This document shows positions 15,501 to 21,107 of a stretch of DNA of 21,107 nucleotides, one piece after another. The DNA is from a bacterium. Lineage in GTDB: Bacteria > Latescibacterota > UBA2968 > GCA-2709665. Made by a program: the position numbers and the translations under genes. Location of the stretch: the NCBI GenBank assembly GCA_027619145.1, contig JAQCGA010000009.1, positions 1 through 21,107 on the forward strand, written 5' to 3'. The notes beneath the pieces were generated by a model that was not told where the DNA came from, did not search any database, and was given only the letters and a program-made list of their open reading frames with translations. Position 1 is the first letter of the stretch. Each line of letters starts with the position of its first letter.

Positions 15501-17926
15501 GTATGAAACAGGAGATCACTGTAATGAGCCCCGAAAACCTCACGCCCCACACAAAAGCCAAGCTGCCCAACCGTGAAACCCCTCTGAGTCGTCGTTATCT
15601 GAACGTACTTCAACAATGGGTGCCTCTCGGCGTCCGCTATTTCCAGGACTGGCCTATTCGTCCCAACTGCGGCCACTTCTTCGGCGGCTGTAGCTGGTAC
15701 GGCTCCGAAACCGCAAGCACCGCCCTCACCCTTGCTATGGTCGCCAGCTCACCTGAATTTGACCCAAAGCTTTGCGGCGCTTCAAAAAAAACCCTTCAAG
15801 AAATGGCTCTCAAAGGCATTCGCTACCTCTGCTTTACCCACGACACCGGCCCGGCAGACTGCGTCCGTCCAGAAAAAGGCCTGGGCCGCCCCGAAAACTG
15901 CGGTACCAAATGGGGTGAACGGGGAAAAGGCTTCTTCCGGGAAAGCCAGTGTGGTCGCTACGTCGCAAAAATCGCCATTGCCGCCCTGCTCCTGGGAGAC
16001 CGTGTAGACGATGAAACCTGGTCCATGATCGCAAACATCCACGCCGACTACGCGGATCGGTTTGCAGATATGGCTCCCAAAAGCGGCATCTACACCAACA
16101 CCCAAATGGAAGAAAACGCCTGGACTTCGGCTGGCCTGGCCTCCGTAGAATGTTTGCTTCCCACACACACCCAGGCCCAAACCTGGGCCGAATCCGCCCG
16201 CCGGTGGATGTACCTCACCGTAACCACCCCACAAGACACCAAAAACCTCGCACCGGCCCACAGCGGTCAAACCGTTCGGCAACACGTAGGTGAAACCTTT
16301 ACGGCCCTCCCGGACTACTGGACAGAAAACCACGGCATGATCCACCCCACCTACACCGCTTCCTGCCTGGAATTTCTCCACATGATCGGTGTGATCTACA
16401 GCATCCACGGGAAAACCGTACCCGAACAGGCCCTCTTCAACCGACAGCAAATTTACGATCACCTCAAAATCGTCGCAGACCGCAACGGCTACCTCCACCC
16501 CATCCAGGGCATGGACTGGCCGTACCTCTTCGCGGACCCCGGCACCCAATTGCACTCCGCTGCCGCCCTCATCCTGAAAGACCCGGACGCCGCCCGCATC
16601 GAACGCCGGGCACTGGAAACCCTCGAACGCCGTGTGGCAGGCTACGGCGGCCGCATCATCGACCCGGACGTCGTCGAAATCTGCCACAGCGTCCAGGACC
16701 CGCTCCTCATGATCGAACCCGCCATCGCCCGCCCTGGCCTCACCTACCTCCTGCACCGGATCCTCGGTGATGGCCCCAAACCCACACCCGAAAAAGAAAT
16801 GGAACAGAAATTCCAGGGTGCCTCGGTTTACCCACACGCAGGCTTCGCCTTTCACCGGCACCGCACCGGACAAACCTCCTTCTCCTGGCGCAACTCCATC
16901 ATGGCCTTACCCCTCAACCGCGACGGCCTATGCACCGTAGCCCCCGCCTCCAACTCTTTCCTGGGCTCCATCGCCGTCAGAAATCGGCCAGATTCTCAGG
17001 ACCAGGTCTCCGTCCACGTAGATCAACAACAACACGGATTCGCCGCCGCACTTGTTATGGACCGCGCCCAGGCATCCGTCCGCCAAGAAGTCCTCTTCGC
17101 CAGCCTCCCTTCCGGCATCTCCCTGTGCGTAGAACAATTTCTCTGCAACGAACCCGTCACCGTTAAACGCCTGGACCAGGGCTTCCTGCGAATCATCAAC
17201 GAAAACTTCAAACGCGTCGAAAACAACTGTCACGGAAAACGCACCCTCCACACCCCAAACGGTAAACACACCTTCCAAGGCGGTGCCAGCCCGGACCCGA
17301 ACAGCGATCACATTGAAACCTTCAACCACCCCGCCTGGCTGAACGTGGACGGACGGCTCGGCATCGTCTTTTCCGGCCAGGGCCAAACCCGCTACCTCAA
17401 CCGACACTACTTCCATCCCTGGTGGGCCATTGCAGACGACCTCAGTTTGAGCCACCAGGACAAGCCCTTCAAAGCAAAGCGGGGAGACACCATTGGTCAA
17501 TTCACCGCCCTCCTCGCCCCGGACCGCTCTCCCACGCAAACTCGCAACCTGAGCCTCACCGTCCTTTTCGCACGAAGCCGCGCCGCAGGCCTTATTGCAG
17601 ACGGCCACATCGCCCTTGCCAATTTCGAACAGCAATCCAGCAACATCTCCTACTCCTGCTCGCGCAAAACCCTCTCCGAAATTCCCATCTTCGAGGGCTC
17701 CACCCGAATCGGAAAAACACGAGTCACCTACCGCAGACACCTGGAAGCCGGACAGGCTCTCCTTCAAAAATCTCTACTGGCGATCTCCACCACCGCAGAA
17801 CTCACCGCCATTGCCGCAGACGGCTCCGTCTCTTTGCACAACAACCAGAACAAACCGGCAACCGTCAAAACAAACAAAAAGAAAACACTCAAAATTCCTG
17901 TAGGAGGAACCGTCTGGCTGGATTGA
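15497..17926 (+). CDS. Unrecognised 809-residue protein, predicted alpha/alpha toroid plus beta-sandwich
   Basis: I do not recognise the family. Residues about 30-430 are helical with aromatic loops: FFGGCSWYGSE (61-71), FTHDTGPADC (113-122), TENHGMIHPTY (276-286) and DRNGYLHPIQGMDW (328-341). From about 443 (SVYPHAGFAFHRHR) to the end it is beta-rich. The order and size match polysaccharide lyases with toroid and sandwich, whose catalytic residues are often Asn/His/Tyr; Asn278, His279, His283 and Tyr286 are candidates. No signal peptide is seen. The start is uncertain: ATG 15497 overlaps the UROD-like stop, but ATG 15524 has AGGAG at 15510-15514 nine bases upstream and would give an 800-residue protein. 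Tight linkage to the UROD-like gene suggests joint production. Enzyme activity is inferred from fold only. Confidence 0.8.
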   Translation: MSMKQEITVMSPENLTPHTKAKLPNRETPLSRRYLNVLQQWVPLGVRYFQDWPIRPNCGHFFGGCSWYGSETASTALTLAMVASSPEFDPKLCGASKKTLQEMALKGIRYLCFTHDTGPADCVRPEKGLGRPENCGTKWGERGKGFFRESQCGRYVAKIAIAALLLGDRVDDETWSMIANIHADYADRFADMAPKSGIYTNTQMEENAWTSAGLASVECLLPTHTQAQTWAESARRWMYLTVTTPQDTKNLAPAHSGQTVRQHVGETFTALPDYWTENHGMIHPTYTASCLEFLHMIGVIYSIHGKTVPEQALFNRQQIYDHLKIVADRNGYLHPIQGMDWPYLFADPGTQLHSAAALILKDPDAARIERRALETLERRVAGYGGRIIDPDVVEICHSVQDPLLMIEPAIARPGLTYLLHRILGDGPKPTPEKEMEQKFQGASVYPHAGFAFHRHRTGQTSFSWRNSIMALPLNRDGLCTVAPASNSFLGSIAVRNRPDSQDQVSVHVDQQQHGFAAALVMDRAQASVRQEVLFASLPSGISLCVEQFLCNEPVTVKRLDQGFLRIINENFKRVENNCHGKRTLHTPNGKHTFQGGASPDPNSDHIETFNHPAWLNVDGRLGIVFSGQGQTRYLNRHYFHPWWAIADDLSLSHQDKPFKAKRGDTIGQFTALLAPDRSPTQTRNLSLTVLFARSRAAGLIADGHIALANFEQQSSNISYSCSRKTLSEIPIFEGSTRIGKTRVTYRRHLEAGQALLQKSLLAISTTAELTAIAADGSVSLHNNQNKPATVKTNKKKTLKIPVGGTVWLD
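15510..15514 (+). promoter_or_regulatory. Ribosome binding site that favours a later start (15524)
   Basis: AGGAG lies nine bases before the in-frame ATG at 15524. It would make 15524, not 15497, the start of the 809-residue frame. The ATGA overlap at 15497-15500 argues the other way through translational coupling, so both starts stay open. Confidence 0.5.
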
Positions 17927-17946
17927 GAGCCCTCACCCCGCCCGGT

Positions 17947-17958
17947 AGAACCGGTTCT
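17947..17958. repeat. 12-bp perfect palindrome
   Basis: AGAACCGGTTCT is fully self-complementary and sits 20 bases after the stop of the 809-residue protein. With no loop it suits a dimeric protein binding site better than an RNA hairpin. No second copy was noticed in the window. Confidence 0.4.
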
Positions 17959-18074
17959 CGATAGCGTCTCGAACTTGCACCCTTCGGCAACGCCGCCCAG
18001 AAGCACACACATCCTCCTCGGATCGAACCGCCGAAGCCCTCGTGTACGCCCCTGGAACACTGAAGCAACACGCG

Positions 18075-18204
18075 CAATGGCCTTCCACAAGGCCAAATTG
18101 AAAGCCCCTCGCGGCGTCTGAGCGAGCGCGCTTTTGTTTACTTTTGTCGCGGAGACAAAAGTAAATCGGCGACACGGGGTCGCCGAAACCGGGGAAGGGG
18201 CTTT
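18075..18204. repeat. Composite structured intergenic element with four stems
   Basis: Four inverted repeats sit together. TGGCCTT/AAGGCCA (18078-18084/18089-18095) has a 4-base loop and is extended by CAA/TTG. An outer stem AAAGCCCCT/AGGGGCTTT pairs 18101-18109 with 18196-18204. Inside it are TTTACTTTTGTC/GACAAAAGTAAA (18137-18148/18154-18165, 5-base loop) and TCGGCGAC/GTCGCCGA (18166-18173/18179-18186, 5-base loop). The TTTACTTTTG...CAAAAGTAAA core resembles intergenic repeats found in many proteobacterial genomes, a likeness recalled rather than searched. Confidence 0.8.
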
Positions 18205-18237
18205 GATTCCACAACCCACCAGAAAGCGAACCCTCCA

Positions 18238-19608
18238 ATGAAAAAACCCAACTTCCTCGTATTCCTCACAGACGACCAGGGCTACGGAGACCTCTCTTGC
18301 ATGGGCGCAACCGACTTCCAAACGCCCCACCTGGACACCCTCGCAAACAACGGAGCCCGCTTCACCAACTGGTACTCCAACAGCCCCGTATGCAGCCCTT
18401 CCCGCGCTTCACTCCTCACCGGACGCTATCCCGGAAACGCCGGTGTTCGCTCCATCCTCGCTGGCCACCGAACCGCCACCGGGCTTCCCTCCCACGTACC
18501 CACCCTCGCCACCGCCCTCAAAAATCACAACTACCAGACCTTCATGTCCGGCAAATGGCACCTCGGATTAGAAGAAACTTCTCGTCCCGAAAACCACGGA
18601 TTCGACCACTCGTACGGCTTCCTTGCCGGATGTATCGACTACTACTCCCACATCTTCTACTGGGGCATGAACCGCCCGGGTCCCAGCCTTAACCCCACCC
18701 ACGACCTCTGGGAAGACGGAACAGAAATCTGGGACAACGGCCACTACTTCACCGAAGCCATCGCCCAAAAAGCCATCACCTACATCCGCCAGGCCGCCAC
18801 CGAAGACAAACCCTTCTTCCTCTACGTCCCCTTCAACGCCCCCCACTACCCCATGCACGCCCCTAAAAAATACATGGACCGCTTCGCCCACCTCCCCTGG
18901 GACCGCCAGGTCATGGCTGCCATGCTCAGCGCCGTAGATGACGCCGTGGGCACCATCATGACCGAATTAAAAACCCTCGGCCTCGCAGACAACACCTGCA
19001 CCTTCTTCACCTCAGACAACGGCCCCTCTCGAGAATCCCGCAACTGGCTGGACGGAACCCAGGACCCCTATTACGGCGGCACCACCGGCGGCCTCAAAGG
19101 CCACAAATTCAGCCTCTACGAAGGTGGTATCCGCGTCCCTGGCATCCTCCACTGGCCCGCTCAAATCTCTCCCGGACAAATCCTGGATTCCCCCTGCGCC
19201 TCCATGGACATCTTCCCCACTCTCCTCGAAGCAGCCAGCGGCGATCTCACCTCATACAAACTCGACGGCCAGAGCCTCCTCCCTTATGTATGCCAGAAAA
19301 AAGAACCATCCGGACGATCTATCTTCTGGGAAATGGGCAAACAAACCGCCATCCGGCGCGGAGCCTGGAAACTCGTCCTCAACGGACAACTCACCGAAGA
19401 AGCGCCCCCCGAAGATAACGTCCACCTATCCAACCTCCACGAAGACATGGGCGAACAGGTCAACCTCAGAAGCCAACAACCCGCGCTGGTTTCCGAACTG
19501 GAATCCCTCGCCCTGAACTGGCGTGCTGGAATCGAAACAAGATGGGAGGAAGAATTCTCTCCTCAGACACAGGGAACCGTCACCCATCCCAACGCCGAAA
19601 AACACTGA
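18238..19608 (+). CDS. Arylsulfatase A-like sulfatase
   Basis: A 456-residue type I sulfatase with all main signatures. PNFLVFLTDDQGYGDL at 4-19 carries the metal-binding Asp12 and Asp13. CSPSRASLLTGRYP at 52-65 is the formylglycine site, with Cys52. SGKWHLG at 104-110 provides Lys106 and His108. Asp260 and Asn261 in TSDNG complete the metal site, and LKGHKFSLYEGGIRVP includes Lys290. It has no signal peptide, which is unusual because most family members are exported. Removal of a sulfate ester from a sugar is the likely reaction. It opens a new unit after the 311-base gap, and the aldo/keto reductase follows by 19 bases. No sulfatase-maturing enzyme is encoded in the window. Confidence 0.95.
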   Translation: MKKPNFLVFLTDDQGYGDLSCMGATDFQTPHLDTLANNGARFTNWYSNSPVCSPSRASLLTGRYPGNAGVRSILAGHRTATGLPSHVPTLATALKNHNYQTFMSGKWHLGLEETSRPENHGFDHSYGFLAGCIDYYSHIFYWGMNRPGPSLNPTHDLWEDGTEIWDNGHYFTEAIAQKAITYIRQAATEDKPFFLYVPFNAPHYPMHAPKKYMDRFAHLPWDRQVMAAMLSAVDDAVGTIMTELKTLGLADNTCTFFTSDNGPSRESRNWLDGTQDPYYGGTTGGLKGHKFSLYEGGIRVPGILHWPAQISPGQILDSPCASMDIFPTLLEAASGDLTSYKLDGQSLLPYVCQKKEPSGRSIFWEMGKQTAIRRGAWKLVLNGQLTEEAPPEDNVHLSNLHEDMGEQVNLRSQQPALVSELESLALNWRAGIETRWEEEFSPQTQGTVTHPNAEKH

Positions 19609-19627
19609 GCTTTTCATCGGAGCCGAA

Positions 19628-20527
19628 ATGAACACCAACCTCAATGGAATCCCCGTCGCCCTGGGTACCGCCACCTTCGGCACCTCAGTACCCCAAAGCA
19701 ACGCATTCGAACTCCTGGACAAATACGCTTCTCTCGGAGGACGAACCCTCGACACCGCAAACAACTACGCCTTCTGGCATCCCGATGGAAAAGGCGGAGA
19801 CAGCGAAACCGTCCTCGGCGAATGGCTCGAAAACCAGGATCGAACCGCCTTCACCGTCATCACCAAAATCGGCTCCCAACCGGCCAAAAACGACAAAGAT
19901 GCAAACAACCTCGAAGGCCTCTCCCCTGGCGCAATCAACAGTGCCGTGAACAAATCTCTCGCCCGTCTCAAAACTGAATCTATAGACATCCTCCTCGCCC
20001 ACCACGATGACAGAAATACCCCCCTGCTGGACACCTGGAAAACCTTCACCCAATTGGTCGAAAGCGGAAAAGTGAAATGTGCTGGCATCTCCAACTATCA
20101 CCCGGAACGAATCATAGAACTCGTCCAACTCATCAACAAACACAACCTGGCCCCCATCGACGCCGTCCAGTTAAAATACTCCGTCATCGATCCCGCAGAA
20201 AATGCGGACTTCGACAAACTGGTTGCACTTAACGCCAAAATGAGAGAAACCCTGGCTACTCACGTTCCCAATACAATCGTCTTCGGGTACGCACCCCTTT
20301 TAGGCGGCCTGTTTGAAAAAGACACAGACCGGAAATTCCCCACAGCATACGACACCCCACAAAACCGACAACAAGTAGAAACCATCCGGCAAGCCGCCGA
20401 AAACGCAGGCATCTCGGCATCCGCCTATGTATTAAAAGAAACCGTGGACAACGGCATTATCCCCGTCACATCCACACGAAATCCAGAGCGCCTCGAAACA
20501 AACCTGGCACCGCTCTCAAAAAAGTAA
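19628..20527 (+). CDS. Aldo/keto reductase
   Basis: A 299-residue NAD(P)H-dependent oxidoreductase of the (alpha/beta)8 type. The tetrad is visible as Asp42 and Tyr47 in LDTANNY, Lys80 in VITKIG and His125 in ILLAHHDD. GISNYHPE is the usual following strand, and the C-terminal GIIPVTSTRNPERLETNL is the nucleotide-binding end. I chose ATG 19628 because GGAG at 19619-19622 lies five bases upstream and the protein then begins with the expected first strand. An earlier ATG at 19523 would overlap the sulfatase by 86 bases and add residues without family match. Likely acts on a sugar aldehyde or keto group released by the sulfatase-linked pathway; the substrate is inferred. Confidence 0.93.
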   Translation: MNTNLNGIPVALGTATFGTSVPQSNAFELLDKYASLGGRTLDTANNYAFWHPDGKGGDSETVLGEWLENQDRTAFTVITKIGSQPAKNDKDANNLEGLSPGAINSAVNKSLARLKTESIDILLAHHDDRNTPLLDTWKTFTQLVESGKVKCAGISNYHPERIIELVQLINKHNLAPIDAVQLKYSVIDPAENADFDKLVALNAKMRETLATHVPNTIVFGYAPLLGGLFEKDTDRKFPTAYDTPQNRQQVETIRQAAENAGISASAYVLKETVDNGIIPVTSTRNPERLETNLAPLSKK

Positions 20528-20553
20528 AACTCCACCCTATTTCATGAAAATAC

Positions 20554-20583
20554 AAAAAGCCCTGAGCACATCTGCTCCAGGGC
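20554..20583 (-). terminator. Intrinsic terminator for the leftward gene
   Basis: Arms GCCCTGAGCA (20559-20568) and TGCTCCAGGGC (20573-20583) pair with one bulged base around a 4-base loop. Read on the minus strand the stem is followed by TTTTTGTATTTT, a good T-run. It lies about 190 bases after the M24 gene stop. On the + strand it is followed only by a weakly T-rich stretch, so it may also stop rightward transcripts, less efficiently. Confidence 0.75.
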
Positions 20584-20716
20584 CTTCTTCGTATACAAAA
20601 CCCACGCGATCCAGAGATCAACACTCTCCTGCATCACAGCAACAGACTGTTTCTCCACCTCCCACGCCTCCGGCCACAAACTCCCGATCTCATCCCGAAA
20701 ACCTGCGGGGCAGCGC

Positions 20717-20747
20717 GGAAGGGCTTCGTGCCCCTTCCCTTTTCTTT
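20717..20747 (+). terminator. Possible terminator for the rightward unit
   Basis: GGAAGGG (20717-20723) and CCCTTCC (20732-20738) form a 7-bp stem with a short loop, followed by CTTTTCTTT on the + strand. It lies about 190 bases after the aldo/keto reductase stop. The T-run is interrupted by C, so strength is doubtful. From 20528 to 20770 I see no gene; a minus-strand frame across it lacks family features and ends in the other terminator. Confidence 0.45.
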
Positions 20748-20761
20748 CGTGTTCTTTCGTG
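20742..20761. repeat. 10-bp perfect tandem duplication
   Basis: TTCTTTCGTG occurs twice in direct succession (20742-20751 and 20752-20761), just after the 20717 hairpin and ten bases before the M24 stop codon. It may be a slippage product. Confidence 0.7.
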
Positions 20762-20770
20762 ACTCCGTCC

Positions 20771-21107
20771 CTACACGATCTCCCAAAGCTCTTCACACTC
20801 CATCGTCAATTTCTCGCTCCCATCCTCCGTAATCACATGCACGTCCTCCCACAACATCCGCACCGCACCACACCCCAGCCCCGGCTCCGTACTCAACACC
20901 ATCCCCGGTTCCAGCACCGTATGATCCTCCGGGTTTACACTCGGCGGCTCCGTAATCAACATCCCCTGCCCGTGCCCCATCCGCGCCGGCCCAAACCGCT
21001 CCAACTCCGGATGCTTCGCGCACACCGCTCCCATCGCCGCCATCCCCACCCCGTACACCTCCGAACACCGCACCCCCGGCCCCAGCGCTTCCACCATCGC
21101 CCGGTCC
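20771..21107 (-). CDS. M24-family metallopeptidase (Xaa-Pro peptidase/creatinase-like), C-terminal part
   Basis: The gene runs leftward and its 5' part lies beyond the right edge: the frame stays open past the internal ATG at 21097. About 111 C-terminal residues are visible. Numbering from that internal Met, GHGQGM at 41-46 gives metal ligand His42, LEPGMVLSTEPG at 62-73 gives Glu71, and MLWEDVHVITEDG at 81-93 gives Glu84. These are the last three of the five M24 metal ligands. Family members cleave Xaa-Pro bonds or act as creatinase-like hydrolases; the subgroup cannot be told without the N-terminal half. It is convergent with the aldo/keto reductase. Its codons end mostly in G, in contrast to the C-ending codons of the rightward genes. 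Confidence 0.9.
   Translation of the reverse strand, partial: DRAMVEALGPGVRCSEVYGVGMAAMGAVCAKHPELERFGPARMGHGQGMLITEPPSVNPEDHTVLEPGMVLSTEPGLGCGAVRMLWEDVHVITEDGSEKLTMECEELWEIV

Larger units (their letters stand above)
17927..18237. other. 311-base non-coding gap between two transcription units
   Basis: No convincing gene is present on either strand. The minus-strand frame crossing it also runs into both neighbouring genes and has no family features. The gap holds a 12-bp palindrome at 17947-17958 and a cluster of four stems at 18075-18204. The last 30 bases before the sulfatase start have no strong ribosome site. A promoter for the sulfatase should lie here, but I cannot point to -35/-10 boxes. 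Confidence 0.75.

Noticed and set aside
15782..16873. Long minus-strand frame (about 363 codons) opposite the 809-residue gene
   Set aside because: It is a shadow caused by C-ending codons on the + strand, which give G-starting codons in reverse. It is rich in Gly, Val, Glu and Phe in no family pattern, and the + strand frame is the coherent one.
16928..17767. Minus-strand frame of about 279 codons
   Set aside because: Lies fully inside the beta-rich half of the 809-residue gene and shows the same shadow composition.
17764..18330. Minus-strand frame of about 188 codons across the structured intergenic element
   Set aside because: It overlaps coding sequence at both ends and translates through the inverted repeats; such repeats often give false frames.
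20542..20796. Minus-strand frame of about 84 codons after the M24 gene
   Set aside because: Overlaps the end of the M24 gene and stops beyond the terminator hairpin; no family features and crosses the tandem duplication.

Overview
The window is a densely packed stretch of bacterial DNA: fifteen genes read rightward, then one leftward gene that runs off the right edge. The gene set is a DUF6785/DUF6784 membrane protein, a heparinase II/III-like protein, two sulfatases, a GDSAGG-type esterase/lipase relative, a six-blade kelch protein, a UROD-like enzyme, a nitrilase-family amidase and an aldo/keto reductase. This mix is typical of uncultured glycan-degrading phyla such as Poribacteria, Latescibacterota and Planctomycetota-like lineages. 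That placement is inferred from gene content only; there is no rRNA or other phylogenetic marker here.

Layout. Positions 1-4492 hold the 3' part of the DUF6785-like membrane protein, an unrecognised 559-residue helix-plus-beta protein and an alpha/beta hydrolase. Positions 4527-6530 hold two lower-GC housekeeping-type genes, an HI0933/BaiN-type flavoprotein and an RluA-type pseudouridine synthase. Positions 6559-9957 hold a carbon-nitrogen hydrolase, an orphan minimal nucleotidyltransferase, a sulfatase and a small membrane protein whose start overlaps the sulfatase end. Positions 10036-14410 hold a 935-residue heparinase-like protein with a built-in zinc-ribbon-like Cys cluster, a GNAT acetyltransferase and the kelch propeller. 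A 14-bp-stem hairpin sits directly before the next start. Positions 14475-17926 hold a UROD-like gene that overlaps an unrecognised 809-residue protein by 4 bases. Positions 17927-18237 are non-coding and contain an elaborate set of inverted repeats. Positions 18238-20527 hold a second, arylsulfatase A-like sulfatase and an aldo/keto reductase. After a convergent 3' region with two terminator-like hairpins comes the C-terminal part of an M24 (Xaa-Pro peptidase/creatinase) protein on the minus strand.

How it may work together (inference). The toroid-like proteins, sulfatases, esterase, aldo/keto reductase and multispanning membrane protein look like a set for taking apart a sulfated, possibly uronate-containing glycan. 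None of the enzymes has a visible signal peptide, so the chemistry would be cytoplasmic and the DUF6785 protein, or a transporter outside the window, would have to supply oligosaccharides. No SusC/SusD pair, glycoside hydrolase of a known family or transcription factor is visible, and the substrate is unknown.

A window-wide feature is a strong excess of C over G on the + strand. It continues through the minus-strand M24 gene, where third codon positions shift from mostly C to mostly G. This points to replication-strand mutation bias rather than only codon choice.
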